A DNA stretch of 55,424 nucleotides from Sporosarcina sp. BP05 (GCF_014282005.1 NZ_JACFTD010000022.1:1-55424), one strand, 5' to 3'. Counted from the stretch's first letter, positions 37,645 through 48,185 are shown. Made by a program: numbers and translations. Notes: a model not told the origin generated them from the sequence alone.

Positions 37645-38073
37645 ATGTCAATTGAAGTAGGCAGCAAGCTAGAGGGTAAAGTAACAGGAATCACAAACTT
37701 CGGGGCGTTTGTTGAGCTACCGAATGGCTCAACAGGCCTGGTCCATATCAGTGAAGTAGCGGACAATTATGTCAAGGACATCAACGATCATTTTAAAGTC
37801 GGTGACATGGTTGAAGTGAAAGTGATGAACGTCGGTGCAGATGGTAAAATTGGGTTATCGATTAGAAAAGCGAAGCCTGAATCTGAACAGCGTCCAGAAC
37901 GTCCTCAGCGCCCGCAACGTCCGCGTCAAGGTGGTGGCCGTCCTGCTATGGATCGCCCAGAGAACTTTGAACAAAAGATGGCAAAGTTCATGAAAGACAG
38001 CGAAGAGCGTCTCTCTACTTTGAAAAGAGCGACAGAATCGAAACGCGGTGGCCGTGGCGCAAGCAGAGGGTAA
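37645..38073 (+). CDS. yabR: S1 RNA-binding domain protein (YabR)
   Basis: Single S1 domain (about residues 1-73; GSKLEGKVTGITNFGAFVELPNGSTGLVHISEVA) followed by a flexible Pro/Arg/Gln-rich linker (RPERPQRPQRPRQGGGRP) and a basic C-terminal helix. 142 residues versus 128 in B. subtilis. Related to general stress protein 13; likely binds RNA or ribosomes. The ATG follows AAGGAGGAG. A terminator follows. Confidence 0.93.
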   Translation: MSIEVGSKLEGKVTGITNFGAFVELPNGSTGLVHISEVADNYVKDINDHFKVGDMVEVKVMNVGADGKIGLSIRKAKPESEQRPERPQRPQRPRQGGGRPAMDRPENFEQKMAKFMKDSEERLSTLKRATESKRGGRGASRG

Positions 38074-38125
38074 CTTGCTAGCTGTTTCAATTCATGAAAA
38101 AGTGTATGAATAGTGTAGGGGAAAA

Positions 38126-38168
38126 TAGCGAACAAAGGGAAATAACCCTTGTTCGCTGTTTTTTTGTT
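38126..38168 (+). terminator. Rho-independent terminator after yabR
   Basis: AGCGAACAAAGGG (38127-38139) pairs with CCCTTGTTCGCT (38146-38157) with one bulged A, then GTTTTTTTG. Confidence 0.85.
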
Positions 38169-38181
38169 TTGAGGATGTGAA

Positions 38182-38340
38182 GATTATCATGGCAACTGGC
38201 GAAACTGTAATGGCATTCGTGAACTGTCATGGCAACTAGCGAAACTGTAATGGCAATCGTATGAACTGTAATGGCAATCGTATAAACTGTCATTCCAAGT
38301 CGTAAAACTATCACGGGAAATGGCATAAACCGCCACACCT
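38182..38340 (+). repeat. Degenerate 21-bp minisatellite
   Basis: About eight units anchored on AACTGT(A/C)ATGGCA or variants: anchors at 38182 (degenerate), 38203, 38222, 38243, 38264, 38285, 38306 and 38328. Spacings are 21, 19, 21, 21, 21, 21, 22. The best-conserved unit is AACTGTAATGGCAATCGTAT. Units decay toward the 3' end. No ORF with a ribosome site uses it. Confidence 0.8.
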
Positions 38341-38371
38341 CACCAAACAACCACCCATTTTATATTGCAGA

Positions 38372-38419
38372 AAAAAGCAGTTCCTGCGTCGTGAATTCAC
38401 GACGCAGGAACTGCTTTTT
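38372..38419. terminator. 48-bp perfect palindrome, terminator of tRNA-Met
   Basis: Bases 38372-38395 are the exact reverse complement of 38396-38419, with A5 and T5 at the ends and GAATTC in the centre. On the minus strand it lies about 50 bases after tRNA-Met, so it probably ends that transcript; it could also stop plus-strand read-through. Confidence 0.85.
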
Positions 38420-38468
38420 CAGTAACTTATTGTCCAACCTCTTGACGGCTGTTCCTGCATTTCATTAA

Positions 38469-38542
38469 TGGCGGCAGAGGGGTTCGAACCCCCGACCTCA
38501 CGGGTATGAACCGTACGCTCTAGCCAGCTGAGCTACGCCGCC
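38469..38542 (-). tRNA. tRNA-Met (CAT anticodon), elongator type
   Basis: On the minus strand it begins GGCGGCGTAGCTCAGCTGG and has the T-loop GGTTCGAACCCC. The anticodon loop is TTCATAC, flanked by ACGG and CCGT. The first pair is G-C, unlike initiator tRNA, and the sequence closely follows the elongator tRNA-Met that B. subtilis carries between yabR and spoIIE. The 3' CCA is not encoded (the gene ends in A followed by TTAATG), so it must be added. In B. subtilis a tRNA-Glu gene is adjacent; none is seen here. Confidence 0.93.
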
Positions 38543-38717
38543 TTTGTGTATTCTAGTAAGCACTTGTTTTCGCTTGAACAGAACAACAATACTTATAATA
38601 CAAGTGAAACAATGAAGTGTCAACCCGTGTTAGGGAAAAAGAAAAAACAGTTCGGAATGAGTCGAAACATTTTGTTTTCTTGTTGTCATGAACAGACAAT
38701 TTCTTTCCATTTGCCTA

Positions 38718-38725
38718 TGTATACT
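38718..38725 (+). promoter_or_regulatory. Likely -10 box of spoIIE
   Basis: TATACT (38720-38725) lies 32 bases ahead of spoIIE. No TTGACA-like -35 occurs at 17 bases. AGTCGAA (38660-38666) is one base off a Spo0A box (TGTCGAA). In B. subtilis spoIIE uses a Spo0A-dependent promoter with unusual spacing, so this fits but is unproven. Confidence 0.4.
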
Positions 38726-38756
38726 CAAGGCATAGTAGACATAGGGGGAATGGGAA

Positions 38757-41174
38757 ATGAAGCTAATTGATCAATTAGTGCGTCCAGTAGGCCATCCGAT
38801 TGGTATGTATGTCGAGATGATTGGAAAACGAAAAATGCATATTTTAGTTGCGACTCTATTCTTATTTGGATCTTTTTTCTTGTCGCAAGCCGTCTTGTTC
38901 GATGCAGCGGTTCCTTTTTTCTTGCCGGTGTGGGCACTTGCGCGAGCCCGCTTCAGAAAGCATCTCATATGGGTGTTCATTGGCGGGATGTTTGGGAGTG
39001 CATTCCTTGGTCTTGGACAGGCTGTTATCCATCTATTGATGCTTGCGTTATTTAATGCGGTTATTAAATATCCGCTAATGCGAAAATCAGTGCCGCTAAC
39101 AGTAGCGGGATGCATAATCGTTGTTCAAGTGTTGTGGCAGTTCATTATGCATGTCGGGCAACCACCAGTAAATGTTCAATTATATATTGGCTTTGAAGCA
39201 GTTCTTGCTTTGTTCATGACATTCTTCCTATTTGTCGCATTTCCTGCCGCAGATCGAATCTTCTTTGGTAAATGGACGCCTGAACGTCTTGGAGCTGCTT
39301 GCCTTGTCGGTGCGCTGGCTACAACTGGCATGAACGGGCTTATGTTAGGTCCTGTTTCGGTTTCAGGTACACTCATTCACCTGACTATCTTGCTAGCGGC
39401 ACTTGTGGGAGGACTGCCATTTTCAACAACAATCGCAATGATCATTGCTGCAATTGTGGGAGTGGCGGAATTATCCTTCACTGGAATGATGGCGGTATAT
39501 GGCATGACAGGTTTTTTTGCAGGTACACTCCGCCGGTTTGGAAAAGTTGGTATCGTGTTAGGCGCGGCTTCTGTATCCGGATTTTTCCTTATGTATGATT
39601 TGACTCTGCCACTTGATACTTCGCACTTTGTAACAATTGCTACTGCAACAATTATTTTTTTACTAATCCCATCGAAAAGACTAGAGCCAATTAAACACAT
39701 TTTTTATCCGGAGAATACGGAAACTACTGAAAAACAACAAAAATGGTTAGCGGAACGGCTCGACGAACAACTAGCTGATTTCCAGCAGTTCTCTGAATTT
39801 ATGTCGACGCTTGTTGGCGACCGTTTTTCCCCCAGCGAAAATGCCGATGTATTGCCACAGCAAGTAATACCAAAGATTTGCCAGTCATGTTTCCGGTATG
39901 CAAAGTGCTGGGAAGGCGCAGATGACGATATGGGCGGGCTTCTAAGTGAATGGGAAGCGACCTATTCTATGACGAAAAAAGCTAAACGTCACCGTGTTGA
40001 GGAAAAAATTAAATATAAGTGCATCCGATTCAATGGATTGGTGTCGGAACTTGAGGAACAAGCTGCCAGCCGTTTATTGACGGGACAACTTCAGCATGGA
40101 CGAAAAATGCTTGCCCTCCAGTTGCGTGATATGAGCACCCACCTGGATAAAATTATGAATGAAGTAAAAGAGGATTTGACTGTTTATAAGCCTGCCGAGG
40201 AAGAGTTGGCGAAACGCCTCCAAGAGAAAGATATTGAGTACTTCCAGATTGATGTTTTACCAGGGGAGAGGGGAGCGCGTCGCATCATCTGTTGTATCCC
40301 CGAGAAAAGATCTGACTTTGAAACAGATACGACAGTTGCTGAAAGGTTTATTCTGCCGATTCTTGAAGAAATGTACGATGAGCCGTTCCGGGTCGCCAAA
40401 TCTGCCGTTTTACAAGACCCTTTTCCACATATCCAACTAACGTTTGGTTCGGCAGTTCGTTTTACCCTTGATTATGGTATTGCGGCAACAGCGGGCGGGG
40501 AAACATTTCACGCAGGTGATGCATACGAAGTGTTCCCAATTCATGAAGGGTTAACGGCGGTTCTGTTGTCGGATGGAATGGGCCAGGATCTTAATGCATA
40601 TCGTGAGAGCCGAAAGGTAATTCGTTTGATGCGAGAATGTTTGGACCGGAAAATGGATCCTGAAACAGCTATGCATACTTTGCATTATATGATGTCTTTG
40701 AACGGGCTGGATGATATGTACGCTACGCTTGATCTGGCCCTCGTTGATTTGCAAGACGGTCGTATATGGTCTTGGAAGGCAGGGTCGATGAGCACGTATA
40801 TTAAACGAGGTGACGATTTTTTAAGACTGGATAGCAAATCTGTCCCCGTCGGTTTTCTTCCATCCTTTTCTGTGGAGGCAAAAAATGAAGAGTTAAAGTC
40901 AGGAGACATTATACTTATGTTAACGGACGGTATCTTTAATGGTGATGTCCCGCTTGAGAAACAAGAGAATTCGTTATACAACACACTTGAAAAGTACGGA
41001 GGGTTCGAATGTGACAAAATTGCGGATCGTATTATGTATGAAATGGAGCGAAGGTTTGGTTTAATTGGAGACGATCGGACTGTGTTAGTTATGAAAATCG
41101 ACCATGTTCTGCCGAAGTGGTCAAGTTTCACACCTTATTCACAAACTATTTCCCGGGAAAGGGTCTTCGGTTGA
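38757..41174 (+). CDS. spoIIE: Stage II sporulation protein E, SpoIIAA phosphatase
   Basis: PP2C-type phosphatase that dephosphorylates SpoIIAA~P at the polar septum and so activates sigma-F. About ten membrane helices occupy residues 20-310. A central FtsZ-interacting and oligomerisation region follows (about 320-570, including a CQSCFRYAKCW cluster). The C-terminal PP2C domain (about 590-800) has VLLSDGMGQG-like LLSDGMGQD and the metal site LTDGIFN, then DDRTV. 805 residues versus 827 in B. subtilis. The ATG at 38757 follows TAGGGGGAA. Confidence 0.97.
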   Translation: MKLIDQLVRPVGHPIGMYVEMIGKRKMHILVATLFLFGSFFLSQAVLFDAAVPFFLPVWALARARFRKHLIWVFIGGMFGSAFLGLGQAVIHLLMLALFNAVIKYPLMRKSVPLTVAGCIIVVQVLWQFIMHVGQPPVNVQLYIGFEAVLALFMTFFLFVAFPAADRIFFGKWTPERLGAACLVGALATTGMNGLMLGPVSVSGTLIHLTILLAALVGGLPFSTTIAMIIAAIVGVAELSFTGMMAVYGMTGFFAGTLRRFGKVGIVLGAASVSGFFLMYDLTLPLDTSHFVTIATATIIFLLIPSKRLEPIKHIFYPENTETTEKQQKWLAERLDEQLADFQQFSEFMSTLVGDRFSPSENADVLPQQVIPKICQSCFRYAKCWEGADDDMGGLLSEWEATYSMTKKAKRHRVEEKIKYKCIRFNGLVSELEEQAASRLLTGQLQHGRKMLALQLRDMSTHLDKIMNEVKEDLTVYKPAEEELAKRLQEKDIEYFQIDVLPGERGARRIICCIPEKRSDFETDTTVAERFILPILEEMYDEPFRVAKSAVLQDPFPHIQLTFGSAVRFTLDYGIAATAGGETFHAGDAYEVFPIHEGLTAVLLSDGMGQDLNAYRESRKVIRLMRECLDRKMDPETAMHTLHYMMSLNGLDDMYATLDLALVDLQDGRIWSWKAGSMSTYIKRGDDFLRLDSKSVPVGFLPSFSVEAKNEELKSGDIILMLTDGIFNGDVPLEKQENSLYNTLEKYGGFECDKIADRIMYEMERRFGLIGDDRTVLVMKIDHVLPKWSSFTPYSQTISRERVFG

Positions 41175-41261
41175 ATGTGTAAGGGAGTGAGTCCCCTCCT
41201 TTAGGTATTCTATGGTAAAATCCGAATAAGAGTAGATTAGAAAAGAGGAGGGTGCGGAGCA

Positions 41262-42665
41262 ATGGATAAATTTAAACAGACGATATTCCGTTTTATCAAG
41301 GAATGGTCACTCATCGCTCCGGGGGACCGTATTTTAATCGCCTGTTCGGGTGGGGTAGATTCAGTGGCGCTTTTACATTTCATGGCTTCGAATCAAGACA
41401 GAATGGAGATTGAAGTTGCCGCAATTCACGTAGATCATAAATTACGTGGGAAAGAGTCTGCTGCAGATGGCATATTTGTGGCAAGGCTATGTGAAGTGTA
41501 TGGGATTCCGTTTTTTGGTGGAAGTGTCCCGGTTCCAGCTATTATCGAAAAAGATGGTGGCAATGTGCAAGCTGTCTGTCGAAACGGACGATACGCATTT
41601 TTCGAGGAGATCATGACAAAGCATGATTATGGTGTTTTAGCAACGGCACATCATGCAGAAGATCAGTTGGAAACGGTCTTGATGCAAGTAACGAAAGGCA
41701 GTCAGCCTTTGGGGATGTCGGTGAAGCGTGAAGTTGAAGGTGGATTCCTTATTCGACCTTTCCTTCCGGCTATGAAAGCGGACCTCTATTCATATGTAGG
41801 GGAGCACGAATTACATTTTCGTGAAGATCCAAGTAATGAAAGTGATGCCTATCTGCGTAATCGTTACCGTCACAAAATTGTTCCGTTTATTCTTGCTGAA
41901 AACCCTGGTGCCGCTGAAAATGCAGTGAGAATATCAGGTTATCTACAGGAAGATGAAGAATTGCTTGAAATGCTGGCGCGGGAACGCTTTACTGAAATTA
42001 CTAAGTTCACAGAAGCGGGCCTGCCTGTCGTTGACGGGAATGCTTTTTCCTGCATGCACCAAACTTTACAAAGACGGATAATTACACTACTATTGAGGTA
42101 TCTTTACAATGGGGAAATTATGCCCGTAAAATATAATTCTGGGCTTATAAGTCAACTGTTACACCATCTATCTTCGCAAGATGGGAATGTATCCATTCAC
42201 CTTCCACGCGGTTACCGATTCATTCGGGAATATGGCGTGCTGACGTTCGTTCGCGAAACACCAGCTGAAGAAGTGGAGTTGCAAAAAGTGTTGCCGAAAG
42301 GCGATTGGACCCGTTGGGGAAATGATTTTCAGCTTTATTGGAATGAAGTGAGTAACCTCGATACGGAGTTATTCACGGATACAGATGACATCATGTATTT
42401 TGACTTGCCTCACTCTGCACTTCCTCTGTCTATCAGGAGAAGAGAGGATGGGGATCGAATCTTGTTGCCGGGGATGACACACCCGAAACGTTTATCCAGG
42501 TTGTTTATCGATGAAAAGGTTGGCATGACAGAACGCGACCGATTGCCGGTAATCATTACAGCGCAAGGTGAAATTTGTGCAGTTCCAGGAGTACGGTACG
42601 GAGTGGTATTTTCACGACGCAAGACAGATCAAAGTAAGTACATAGTTAGTACAAGAAAGTTATAA
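41262..42665 (+). CDS. tilS: tRNA(Ile)-lysidine synthetase
   Basis: Converts C34 of the CAU-anticodon tRNA-Ile to lysidine. The N-type ATP pyrophosphatase PP-loop SGGVDS (near residues 30-35) is followed by IHVDHKLRG and an [15 protein letters not shown] segment. The C-terminal third holds the TilS substrate-binding domains (GDRI..PGMT, near 395). 467 residues versus 472 in B. subtilis. The ATG follows AGGAGGGTG. hprT lies 29 bases downstream; in B. subtilis yabS and yabT separate spoIIE from tilS, but not here. Confidence 0.96.
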   Translation: MDKFKQTIFRFIKEWSLIAPGDRILIACSGGVDSVALLHFMASNQDRMEIEVAAIHVDHKLRGKESAADGIFVARLCEVYGIPFFGGSVPVPAIIEKDGGNVQAVCRNGRYAFFEEIMTKHDYGVLATAHHAEDQLETVLMQVTKGSQPLGMSVKREVEGGFLIRPFLPAMKADLYSYVGEHELHFREDPSNESDAYLRNRYRHKIVPFILAENPGAAENAVRISGYLQEDEELLEMLARERFTEITKFTEAGLPVVDGNAFSCMHQTLQRRIITLLLRYLYNGEIMPVKYNSGLISQLLHHLSSQDGNVSIHLPRGYRFIREYGVLTFVRETPAEEVELQKVLPKGDWTRWGNDFQLYWNEVSNLDTELFTDTDDIMYFDLPHSALPLSIRRREDGDRILLPGMTHPKRLSRLFIDEKVGMTERDRLPVIITAQGEICAVPGVRYGVVFSRRKTDQSKYIVSTRKL

Positions 42666-42694
42666 TTGATCTGCATGAAAGAGGAGGAATTTCG

Positions 42695-43237
42695 ATGTTG
42701 GGGAAAGATATCGAAGAAGTGCTAATTACAGAAGAACAGATTCAAGAGAAAATCCGTGAGCTTGGTGCGGTATTGACAGAAGAGTACCAAGACAAGTACG
42801 TACTTGCGATTGGTGTGCTTAAGGGTGGATTACCTTTCATGAGTGATCTCATTAAGCGTATCGATGCTTATATCGAACTCGATTTCATGGATGTTTCAAG
42901 TTACGGAAATGCAACAGTTTCATCAGGAGAAGTGAAAATTGTTAAAGATTTGAACACAAGTGTTGAAGGACGCGATGTACTCATTATTGAAGATATTATC
43001 GATAGTGGGAAAACATTAAGTTACCTTGTCGAATTGATGAAATACAGAAAAGCAAATTCTATTAAAATTGTTACTCTCCTCGATAAGCCAAGTGGCCGAA
43101 AAGTTGACTTAAAAGCGGATTACGTTGGTTTTGACGTACCGGATGCGTTTGTCGTTGGCTACGGACTTGATTACATGGAGAAATACAGAAACTTACCTTA
43201 TATTGGCGTGTTGAAAAAGGAAATCTATTCTTTCTAA
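42695..43237 (+). CDS. hprT: Hypoxanthine phosphoribosyltransferase
   Basis: Purine salvage enzyme making IMP (and GMP) from PRPP and hypoxanthine or guanine. The PRPP loop [16 protein letters not shown] lies near residues 90-105; [18 protein letters not shown] and the later VGYGLDY are typical. 180 residues, as in B. subtilis. The ATG follows GAGGAGG. It is conserved between tilS and ftsH; all three are essential or growth-related. Confidence 0.96.
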   Translation: MLGKDIEEVLITEEQIQEKIRELGAVLTEEYQDKYVLAIGVLKGGLPFMSDLIKRIDAYIELDFMDVSSYGNATVSSGEVKIVKDLNTSVEGRDVLIIEDIIDSGKTLSYLVELMKYRKANSIKIVTLLDKPSGRKVDLKADYVGFDVPDAFVVGYGLDYMEKYRNLPYIGVLKKEIYSF

Positions 43238-43367
43238 ATACTTTTGGAAGATCTTTTGAAAGGGCGGCGGAAAATTTTTTCTGCTAAGGCATTTCCTTTG
43301 TAGGTTCAATCAGACCTATGTTAAGATTTACACTAGTTTTCTGTCTAATGAAATGAGGAGGCTTGGG

Positions 43368-45398
43368 ATGAATCGAATACTTCGATACTTTCTATTATAC
43401 GGACTGATATTTCTTGCAATCATGGGGATATTCAGTTCACTAAACAATACAAACCCGAAACAGAAAGAGATTCGGTATGATGAATTTATTACTGCGTTGG
43501 AAGATGGAAAAGTAACAACAGTAAGTTTGCAGCCAGTTCAACTTGTCCTTAATGTGAAGGGTACAATGAAAGGCTACAAGGATGGCGAAGAGTTCGTAAC
43601 GAATATTATGAACGATACCAAGACGCAGGAAGATATCCGTACACTTGCTACACAAACTGAAACAAATATCACAATATTACCAACTCCTGTTGCGAGCGCG
43701 TGGGTATCCTTCTTCACGGGTCTTCTACCGTTCATCATCATCTTCATCTTGTTCTTCTTCCTGTTAAATCAGGCGCAAGGCGGAGGAGGCGGCGGTGGCC
43801 GTGTTATGAACTTCGGTAAGAGTAAGGCGAAGCTTCATACGGATGATCGCAAAAAAGTTCGTTTCACGGATGTTGCTGGTGCTGACGAAGAAAAAGCGGA
43901 ACTTGTGGAAGTTGTTGACTTCCTGAAAGATTCACGTAAATTCGTTGAAGTCGGTGCACGTATTCCTAGAGGGATCCTGTTAGTTGGACCTCCTGGTACT
44001 GGTAAAACGTTGTTGGCACGTGCGGTTGCAGGTGAAGCGGGTGTTCCGTTCTTCTCAATCTCAGGTTCTGATTTCGTGGAAATGTTCGTTGGGGTTGGTG
44101 CATCACGTGTACGTGACCTTTTCGAAAATGCTAAAAAGAATGCGCCATGTATTATTTTCATCGATGAAATCGATGCGGTTGGTCGCCAACGTGGCGCGGG
44201 CCTCGGTGGTGGACACGATGAACGTGAACAAACATTGAACCAACTTCTTGTTGAAATGGATGGTTTTGGTGAGAACGAAGGGGTTATCATTGTTGCGGCA
44301 ACGAACCGCCCTGATATTCTTGACCCTGCACTTCTGCGTCCAGGACGTTTTGACCGTCAGATTACAGTTGGTCGTCCGGATGTAAAAGGAAGAGAAGCAG
44401 TTCTTCAAGTCCATGCGCGAAACAAGCCACTTGACGACACTGTCAACTTGAAGGCACTTGCACAACGTACACCTGGATTCTCGGGTGCAGACCTTGAAAA
44501 CTTATTGAACGAGGCAGCACTTGTTGCTGCAAGACGCGATAAAACGAAAATCGATATGTCGGACATCGACGAAGCAACGGACCGAGTTATTGCGGGACCT
44601 GCGAAGACGAGTCGCGTTATTTCGAAAAAAGAACGCGATATTGTAGCGTTCCATGAAGCGGGTCACGTTGTTGTAGGGCTAATGCTCGATGACGCTGAAA
44701 TCGTTCATAAAGTAACAATCGTCCCTCGCGGACAGGCGGGCGGTTATGCCGTTATGCTTCCGAAAGAAGATCGTTACTTCATGACGAAACCTGAACTTCT
44801 TGATAAAATCGCTGGACTTCTTGGTGGTCGTGTAGCGGAAGAAATCGTTCTCGGCGAAGTTTCAACTGGAGCTCATAATGACTTCCAGCGCGCAACTGGT
44901 CTGGCTCGTTCGATGGTAACTGAATACGGAATGAGTGATAAACTCGGACCGATGCAGTTCGGTCAGGCGCAAGGGCAGGTATTCCTGGGTCGCGACTTCA
45001 ACTCTGAACAGAACTATTCTGAAGCAATTGCGTATGAAATCGACCAAGAAATGCAACGTATCATCAAAGAGCAATACGCTCGTACAAAAGAAATCCTTTC
45101 TGGAAAACGTGAGTTGCTTGATTTGATTGCAACGACGCTTCTTGAAGTAGAAACACTGGATGCGGAGCAAATTAATCATCTAAAAGATCATGGCACATTG
45201 CCTGATCGTCCATACGGTCGTTATGGCTTGGACAATAAAGATGAAGCAGCTAAGAGCGTAGATCTTTCGAAAGAAGGAGATGACACAGTCATTTCTGATG
45301 CAACTGGAGCACCTACGGACCCAGCTACCGGTGATTTACCGAAAGAGTACAAAACGGATCAAACTCTTAAGTCAATTAACGAAGAACGCAAAGACTGA
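43368..45398 (+). CDS. ftsH: ATP-dependent zinc metalloprotease FtsH
   Basis: Membrane-anchored AAA+ protease that degrades regulatory and damaged membrane proteins. Two N-terminal membrane helices (about 7-23 and 107-132) flank an extracytoplasmic domain. A GGGGGG string precedes the AAA domain with Walker A GPPGTGKT, Walker B IIFIDEID and [20 protein letters not shown]. The zinc site HEAGH is near 430. 676 residues versus 637 in B. subtilis; the extra is an acidic, disordered C-terminal tail. The ATG at 43368 follows GAGGAGG. A terminator follows. Confidence 0.97.
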   Translation: MNRILRYFLLYGLIFLAIMGIFSSLNNTNPKQKEIRYDEFITALEDGKVTTVSLQPVQLVLNVKGTMKGYKDGEEFVTNIMNDTKTQEDIRTLATQTETNITILPTPVASAWVSFFTGLLPFIIIFILFFFLLNQAQGGGGGGGRVMNFGKSKAKLHTDDRKKVRFTDVAGADEEKAELVEVVDFLKDSRKFVEVGARIPRGILLVGPPGTGKTLLARAVAGEAGVPFFSISGSDFVEMFVGVGASRVRDLFENAKKNAPCIIFIDEIDAVGRQRGAGLGGGHDEREQTLNQLLVEMDGFGENEGVIIVAATNRPDILDPALLRPGRFDRQITVGRPDVKGREAVLQVHARNKPLDDTVNLKALAQRTPGFSGADLENLLNEAALVAARRDKTKIDMSDIDEATDRVIAGPAKTSRVISKKERDIVAFHEAGHVVVGLMLDDAEIVHKVTIVPRGQAGGYAVMLPKEDRYFMTKPELLDKIAGLLGGRVAEEIVLGEVSTGAHNDFQRATGLARSMVTEYGMSDKLGPMQFGQAQGQVFLGRDFNSEQNYSEAIAYEIDQEMQRIIKEQYARTKEILSGKRELLDLIATTLLEVETLDAEQINHLKDHGTLPDRPYGRYGLDNKDEAAKSVDLSKEGDDTVISDATGAPTDPATGDLPKEYKTDQTLKSINEERKD

Positions 45399-45410
45399 AC
45401 ACCTAATAAG

Positions 45411-45447
45411 GGCCGACTGTTTCTTTTGAGACAGTCGGCTTTTTTCT
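45411..45447 (+). terminator. Rho-independent terminator after ftsH
   Basis: GCCGACTGT (45412-45420) pairs with ACAGTCGGC (45431-45439), then T7. Confidence 0.9.
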
Positions 45448-45460
45448 ATCCATGGATATG

Positions 45461-45469
45461 TGGTATGAT
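45461..45469 (+). promoter_or_regulatory. Extended -10 promoter of coaX
   Basis: TGGTATGAT is an extended -10 element (TATGAT at 45464-45469). It lies downstream of an in-frame ATG at 45452, which argues that coaX begins at the later ATG. Confidence 0.5.
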
Positions 45470-45505
45470 GTGTTGGAAAATGACGAAGTTAGCGAGGAAA
45501 CCATT

Positions 45506-46270
45506 ATGCTATTAGTGCTAGATACAGGAAATACGAATATTGTCCTTGGCGTCTATGAACAGGGGCAGCTTAAACATCATTGGCGCATGGAAACCTATAG
45601 ACATAAGACTGAAGATGAGTATGCGATGCAAGTGAAATCTTTGTTTTTGCACGTAGGGCTCTCTTTTGACGATGTAACTGGGATTATCATTTCATCCGTT
45701 GTCCCGCCAGTTATGTTTCCTCTGGAACAAATGTGCAGGAAATATTTCAACCAAAAACCGCTTATTGTTGGCCCTGGTCTCAAAACGGGATTGAATATCA
45801 AATACGAAAATCCGCGTGAAGTCGGAGCGGATCGGATTGTCAATGCGGTAGCGGCTGTTCATGAATATGGCAGTCCGCTGATCATCGTTGATTTTGGTAC
45901 AGCGACAACCTATTGTTATGTGAATGAAAAAGGCGAATACATGGGTGGAGCAATTGCGCCAGGTATCGGAATTTCAATGGAGGCTTTGTTCGACCGAGCA
46001 TCTAAATTGCCGCGAATCGAACTGACAAAACCGGATCATGTTGTAGGGAAAAGTACGGTAGCTGCTATGCAGGCTGGGATTGTTTATGGTTATGTTGGGC
46101 AAGTTGATGGTATTGTTGCCCGCATGAAAGCGCAAAGTAAGGAAGAACCAACTGTCATCGCTACAGGGGGGCTCGCGGGTTTGATCGCAAGTGAAACAAC
46201 GGTGATTGATGTCGTTGACAACTTCCTGACGCTGAAAGGGCTACATCTAATTTATGAACGAAACATGTAA
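45506..46270 (+). CDS. coaX: Type III pantothenate kinase
   Basis: First step of coenzyme A synthesis; ASKHA-fold kinase needing a monovalent cation. DTGNTN at residues 6-11 is the phosphate-binding loop, GADRIVNA lies in the middle, and DFGTATT carries the adenine/phosphate 2 motif. 254 residues from the ATG at 45506 (GCGAGGA ahead), near the B. subtilis value (258). The 18 residues added by starting at 45452 overlap the promoter. hslO follows after 15 bases. Confidence 0.95.
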   Translation: MLLVLDTGNTNIVLGVYEQGQLKHHWRMETYRHKTEDEYAMQVKSLFLHVGLSFDDVTGIIISSVVPPVMFPLEQMCRKYFNQKPLIVGPGLKTGLNIKYENPREVGADRIVNAVAAVHEYGSPLIIVDFGTATTYCYVNEKGEYMGGAIAPGIGISMEALFDRASKLPRIELTKPDHVVGKSTVAAMQAGIVYGYVGQVDGIVARMKAQSKEEPTVIATGGLAGLIASETTVIDVVDNFLTLKGLHLIYERNM

Positions 46271-46285
46271 AGGGAGCAGATAATA

Positions 46286-47173
46286 ATGAATGATTATCTA
46301 GTAAAAGCACTTGCGTTTGACGGAACAATCCGGGCATATGGGGCTCGTTCGACAGAAACGGTATCAGAAGTGCAACGTCGTCATGCGATGTGGCCGACTG
46401 CAACAGCAGCTTTAGGGCGTTCAATGACAGCAGCAGTCATGATGGGTGCCATGTCAAAAGGCGATGATAAACTGACAATAAAAGTGGACGGCAATGGACC
46501 GATTGGTTCGATGATAATCGATGCAAATGCGCATGGCGAGGTTCGGGGTTATGCGTCCAATCCGCAAACGCATTTTGATTTAAATGAGCAGGGGAAACTT
46601 GACGTAAGGCGTGCGGTTGGAACAGACGGCTTGTTGTCAGTTGTTAAAGATCTGGGGCTTCGTGATTTCTTTACGGGGCAAGTTCCGATTGTATCGGGTG
46701 AAATCGCTGAAGATTTCACGGAGTACTTTGTCGTTTCGGAGCAGGTACCTTCTGCAGTGGGACTTGGTGTGTTGGTTAACCCGGACAATACAGTGAAAGC
46801 TGCCGGTGGTTTCATTATTCAAGTTATGCCTGGCGCAACGGAAGAAACAATTTTGGAGTTGGAAGAGCGTATTGCTAACGTTGAACCGATTTCGACGTTG
46901 ATTGCCCGCGGTCTCACGCCTGAGGAGATTCTTGGAGAGGTTCTCGGAACGGCAAACGTGGAAATTCTTGATCGAATGGCTGTTTCATTTTCGTGTAATT
47001 GCTCGAGTGAACGATTTGGAAATGCGATTATCGGTCTTGGAGAGCACGAAATTCGAGACATGATTGAAGAGGATGGACAAGCTGAAGCACACTGTCACTT
47101 CTGTATGGAAACATATGTATATCCAAAAGAAGTTTTGGAAGGTTTTATCGATGAAATACAATCGGAAGCCTGA
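46286..47173 (+). CDS. hslO: Redox-regulated chaperone Hsp33
   Basis: Holdase chaperone switched on by oxidation of zinc-bound cysteines. The C-terminal redox switch is seen as CNC about residue 235 and CHFC about residue 268. 295 residues versus 291 in B. subtilis. The N-terminal [21 protein letters not shown] and [12 protein letters not shown] match the family. ATG at 46286 follows AAAGGGAG. Its end overlaps the prsA-like gene by 23 bases. Confidence 0.96.
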   Translation: MNDYLVKALAFDGTIRAYGARSTETVSEVQRRHAMWPTATAALGRSMTAAVMMGAMSKGDDKLTIKVDGNGPIGSMIIDANAHGEVRGYASNPQTHFDLNEQGKLDVRRAVGTDGLLSVVKDLGLRDFFTGQVPIVSGEIAEDFTEYFVVSEQVPSAVGLGVLVNPDNTVKAAGGFIIQVMPGATEETILELEERIANVEPISTLIARGLTPEEILGEVLGTANVEILDRMAVSFSCNCSSERFGNAIIGLGEHEIRDMIEEDGQAEAHCHFCMETYVYPKEVLEGFIDEIQSEA

Positions 47174-48071
47174 AGAAACGACAAGTTCGCAGAAACGCAA
47201 ACTGAAGACGAAACCGCTCATCCTATTAATTGTGATTCTTTTAGCTTTCAATATCTTTTGGTTCGTTGGCTGGCTCATACCGGACAAATCGAAGCAGACA
47301 GATGAGAAAGTGGCGTCGGTTGCCGGTAAGCCTATTACGAGGGAACAGTGGATGTCGGCAATGGAAAAAGAAGTGGGACGCGAAACTCTTCTTGACCTTG
47401 TAAATGAAAAAGTGATGGCGGTAGCTGCAGAGAAATACGGTATTGATGTATCCGATAAGGAAATTGATCTTGAAATTTCGCTTATTCGTTCTGTAGACGG
47501 GCGCTCTCATTCTGGTCAAGACGAGGAGGGAATGCGTCAGAAAATCCGTTCCAACCTCATCCTTGAAAAGGTATTAACGAAAGATATTGTTGTTAAAGAT
47601 AATGCGGTAAAGAAGCAGTATGATGAAAATACTGCACTTTACAATATTTTAACCGCATATAGAACTGCTATTATTGTCGTTCCAACGAAAACTGATGCGG
47701 AACAGACGATTGAAGAGCTTTCAAAAGGTTCGAGTTTTGATGTTCTTGCAAAAGAGCGGTCGACAGATCTGGCTTCGGCTAGTCTTGGTGGGGATATCGG
47801 TTATATCAACGATTCGACTGATGCAACCGATAAGGCAATCGTCGAAGCAGTGTCAAATGCGAATGAAGGCTCGACGAGTGGGGTTATAACCTTAAGTGAT
47901 GGTACATATGCTGTTACTCGTGTTAGTGAAGTAGTTAAAGGGCGGTCGTTTACATTTAACGAAGTAAAAGATCATATCAAGCGTGAAATTGCGCTTGAGC
48001 AGCTTCCGCAAACAGTTAGTCCGGAAGCGTTTTGGAAAGAATTTGACGCAAAATGGTTTTACGGTAAATAA
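47151..48071 (+). CDS. PrsA/SurA-like peptidyl-prolyl isomerase (YacD-like)
   Basis: Membrane-anchored foldase candidate of 306 residues. A basic N-terminus is followed by one membrane helix ([22 protein letters not shown], about 22-43), a SurA-N-like helical region, and a parvulin rotamase domain (about 165-275; [24 protein letters not shown]). Unlike PrsA it has no lipobox cysteine, so it is a signal-anchored protein. The ATG at 47151 lies inside the end of hslO. Place and size match B. subtilis YacD. Clients are unknown. Confidence 0.88.
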   Translation: MKYNRKPEETTSSQKRKLKTKPLILLIVILLAFNIFWFVGWLIPDKSKQTDEKVASVAGKPITREQWMSAMEKEVGRETLLDLVNEKVMAVAAEKYGIDVSDKEIDLEISLIRSVDGRSHSGQDEEGMRQKIRSNLILEKVLTKDIVVKDNAVKKQYDENTALYNILTAYRTAIIVVPTKTDAEQTIEELSKGSSFDVLAKERSTDLASASLGGDIGYINDSTDATDKAIVEAVSNANEGSTSGVITLSDGTYAVTRVSEVVKGRSFTFNEVKDHIKREIALEQLPQTVSPEAFWKEFDAKWFYGK

Positions 48072-48185
48072 TAGAAAGCTGTTTGGATGCCGATATAAAT
48101 TGGTGTTTCCGGACAGCTTTTCTTAGTTAAGCGGATTAAGTCTGAAAATATAGGGAAAAGAATACATATAGTGGGCATTCAATTG

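Noticed and set aside
38182..38340. Possible CRISPR array or coding repeat
   Set aside because: No spacer-repeat alternation and no cas genes nearby; the minus-strand frame across it has no ribosome site and merely reflects the repeat.
38757..39700. Minus-strand frames over spoIIE and ftsH as antisense genes
   Set aside because: Long opposite-strand frames follow from codon bias; none has a ribosome site or recognisable product.
43238..43367. Promoter of ftsH
   Set aside because: TTGTAG and TTAAGAT are present but spacing and match are poor; read-through from hprT is equally likely.
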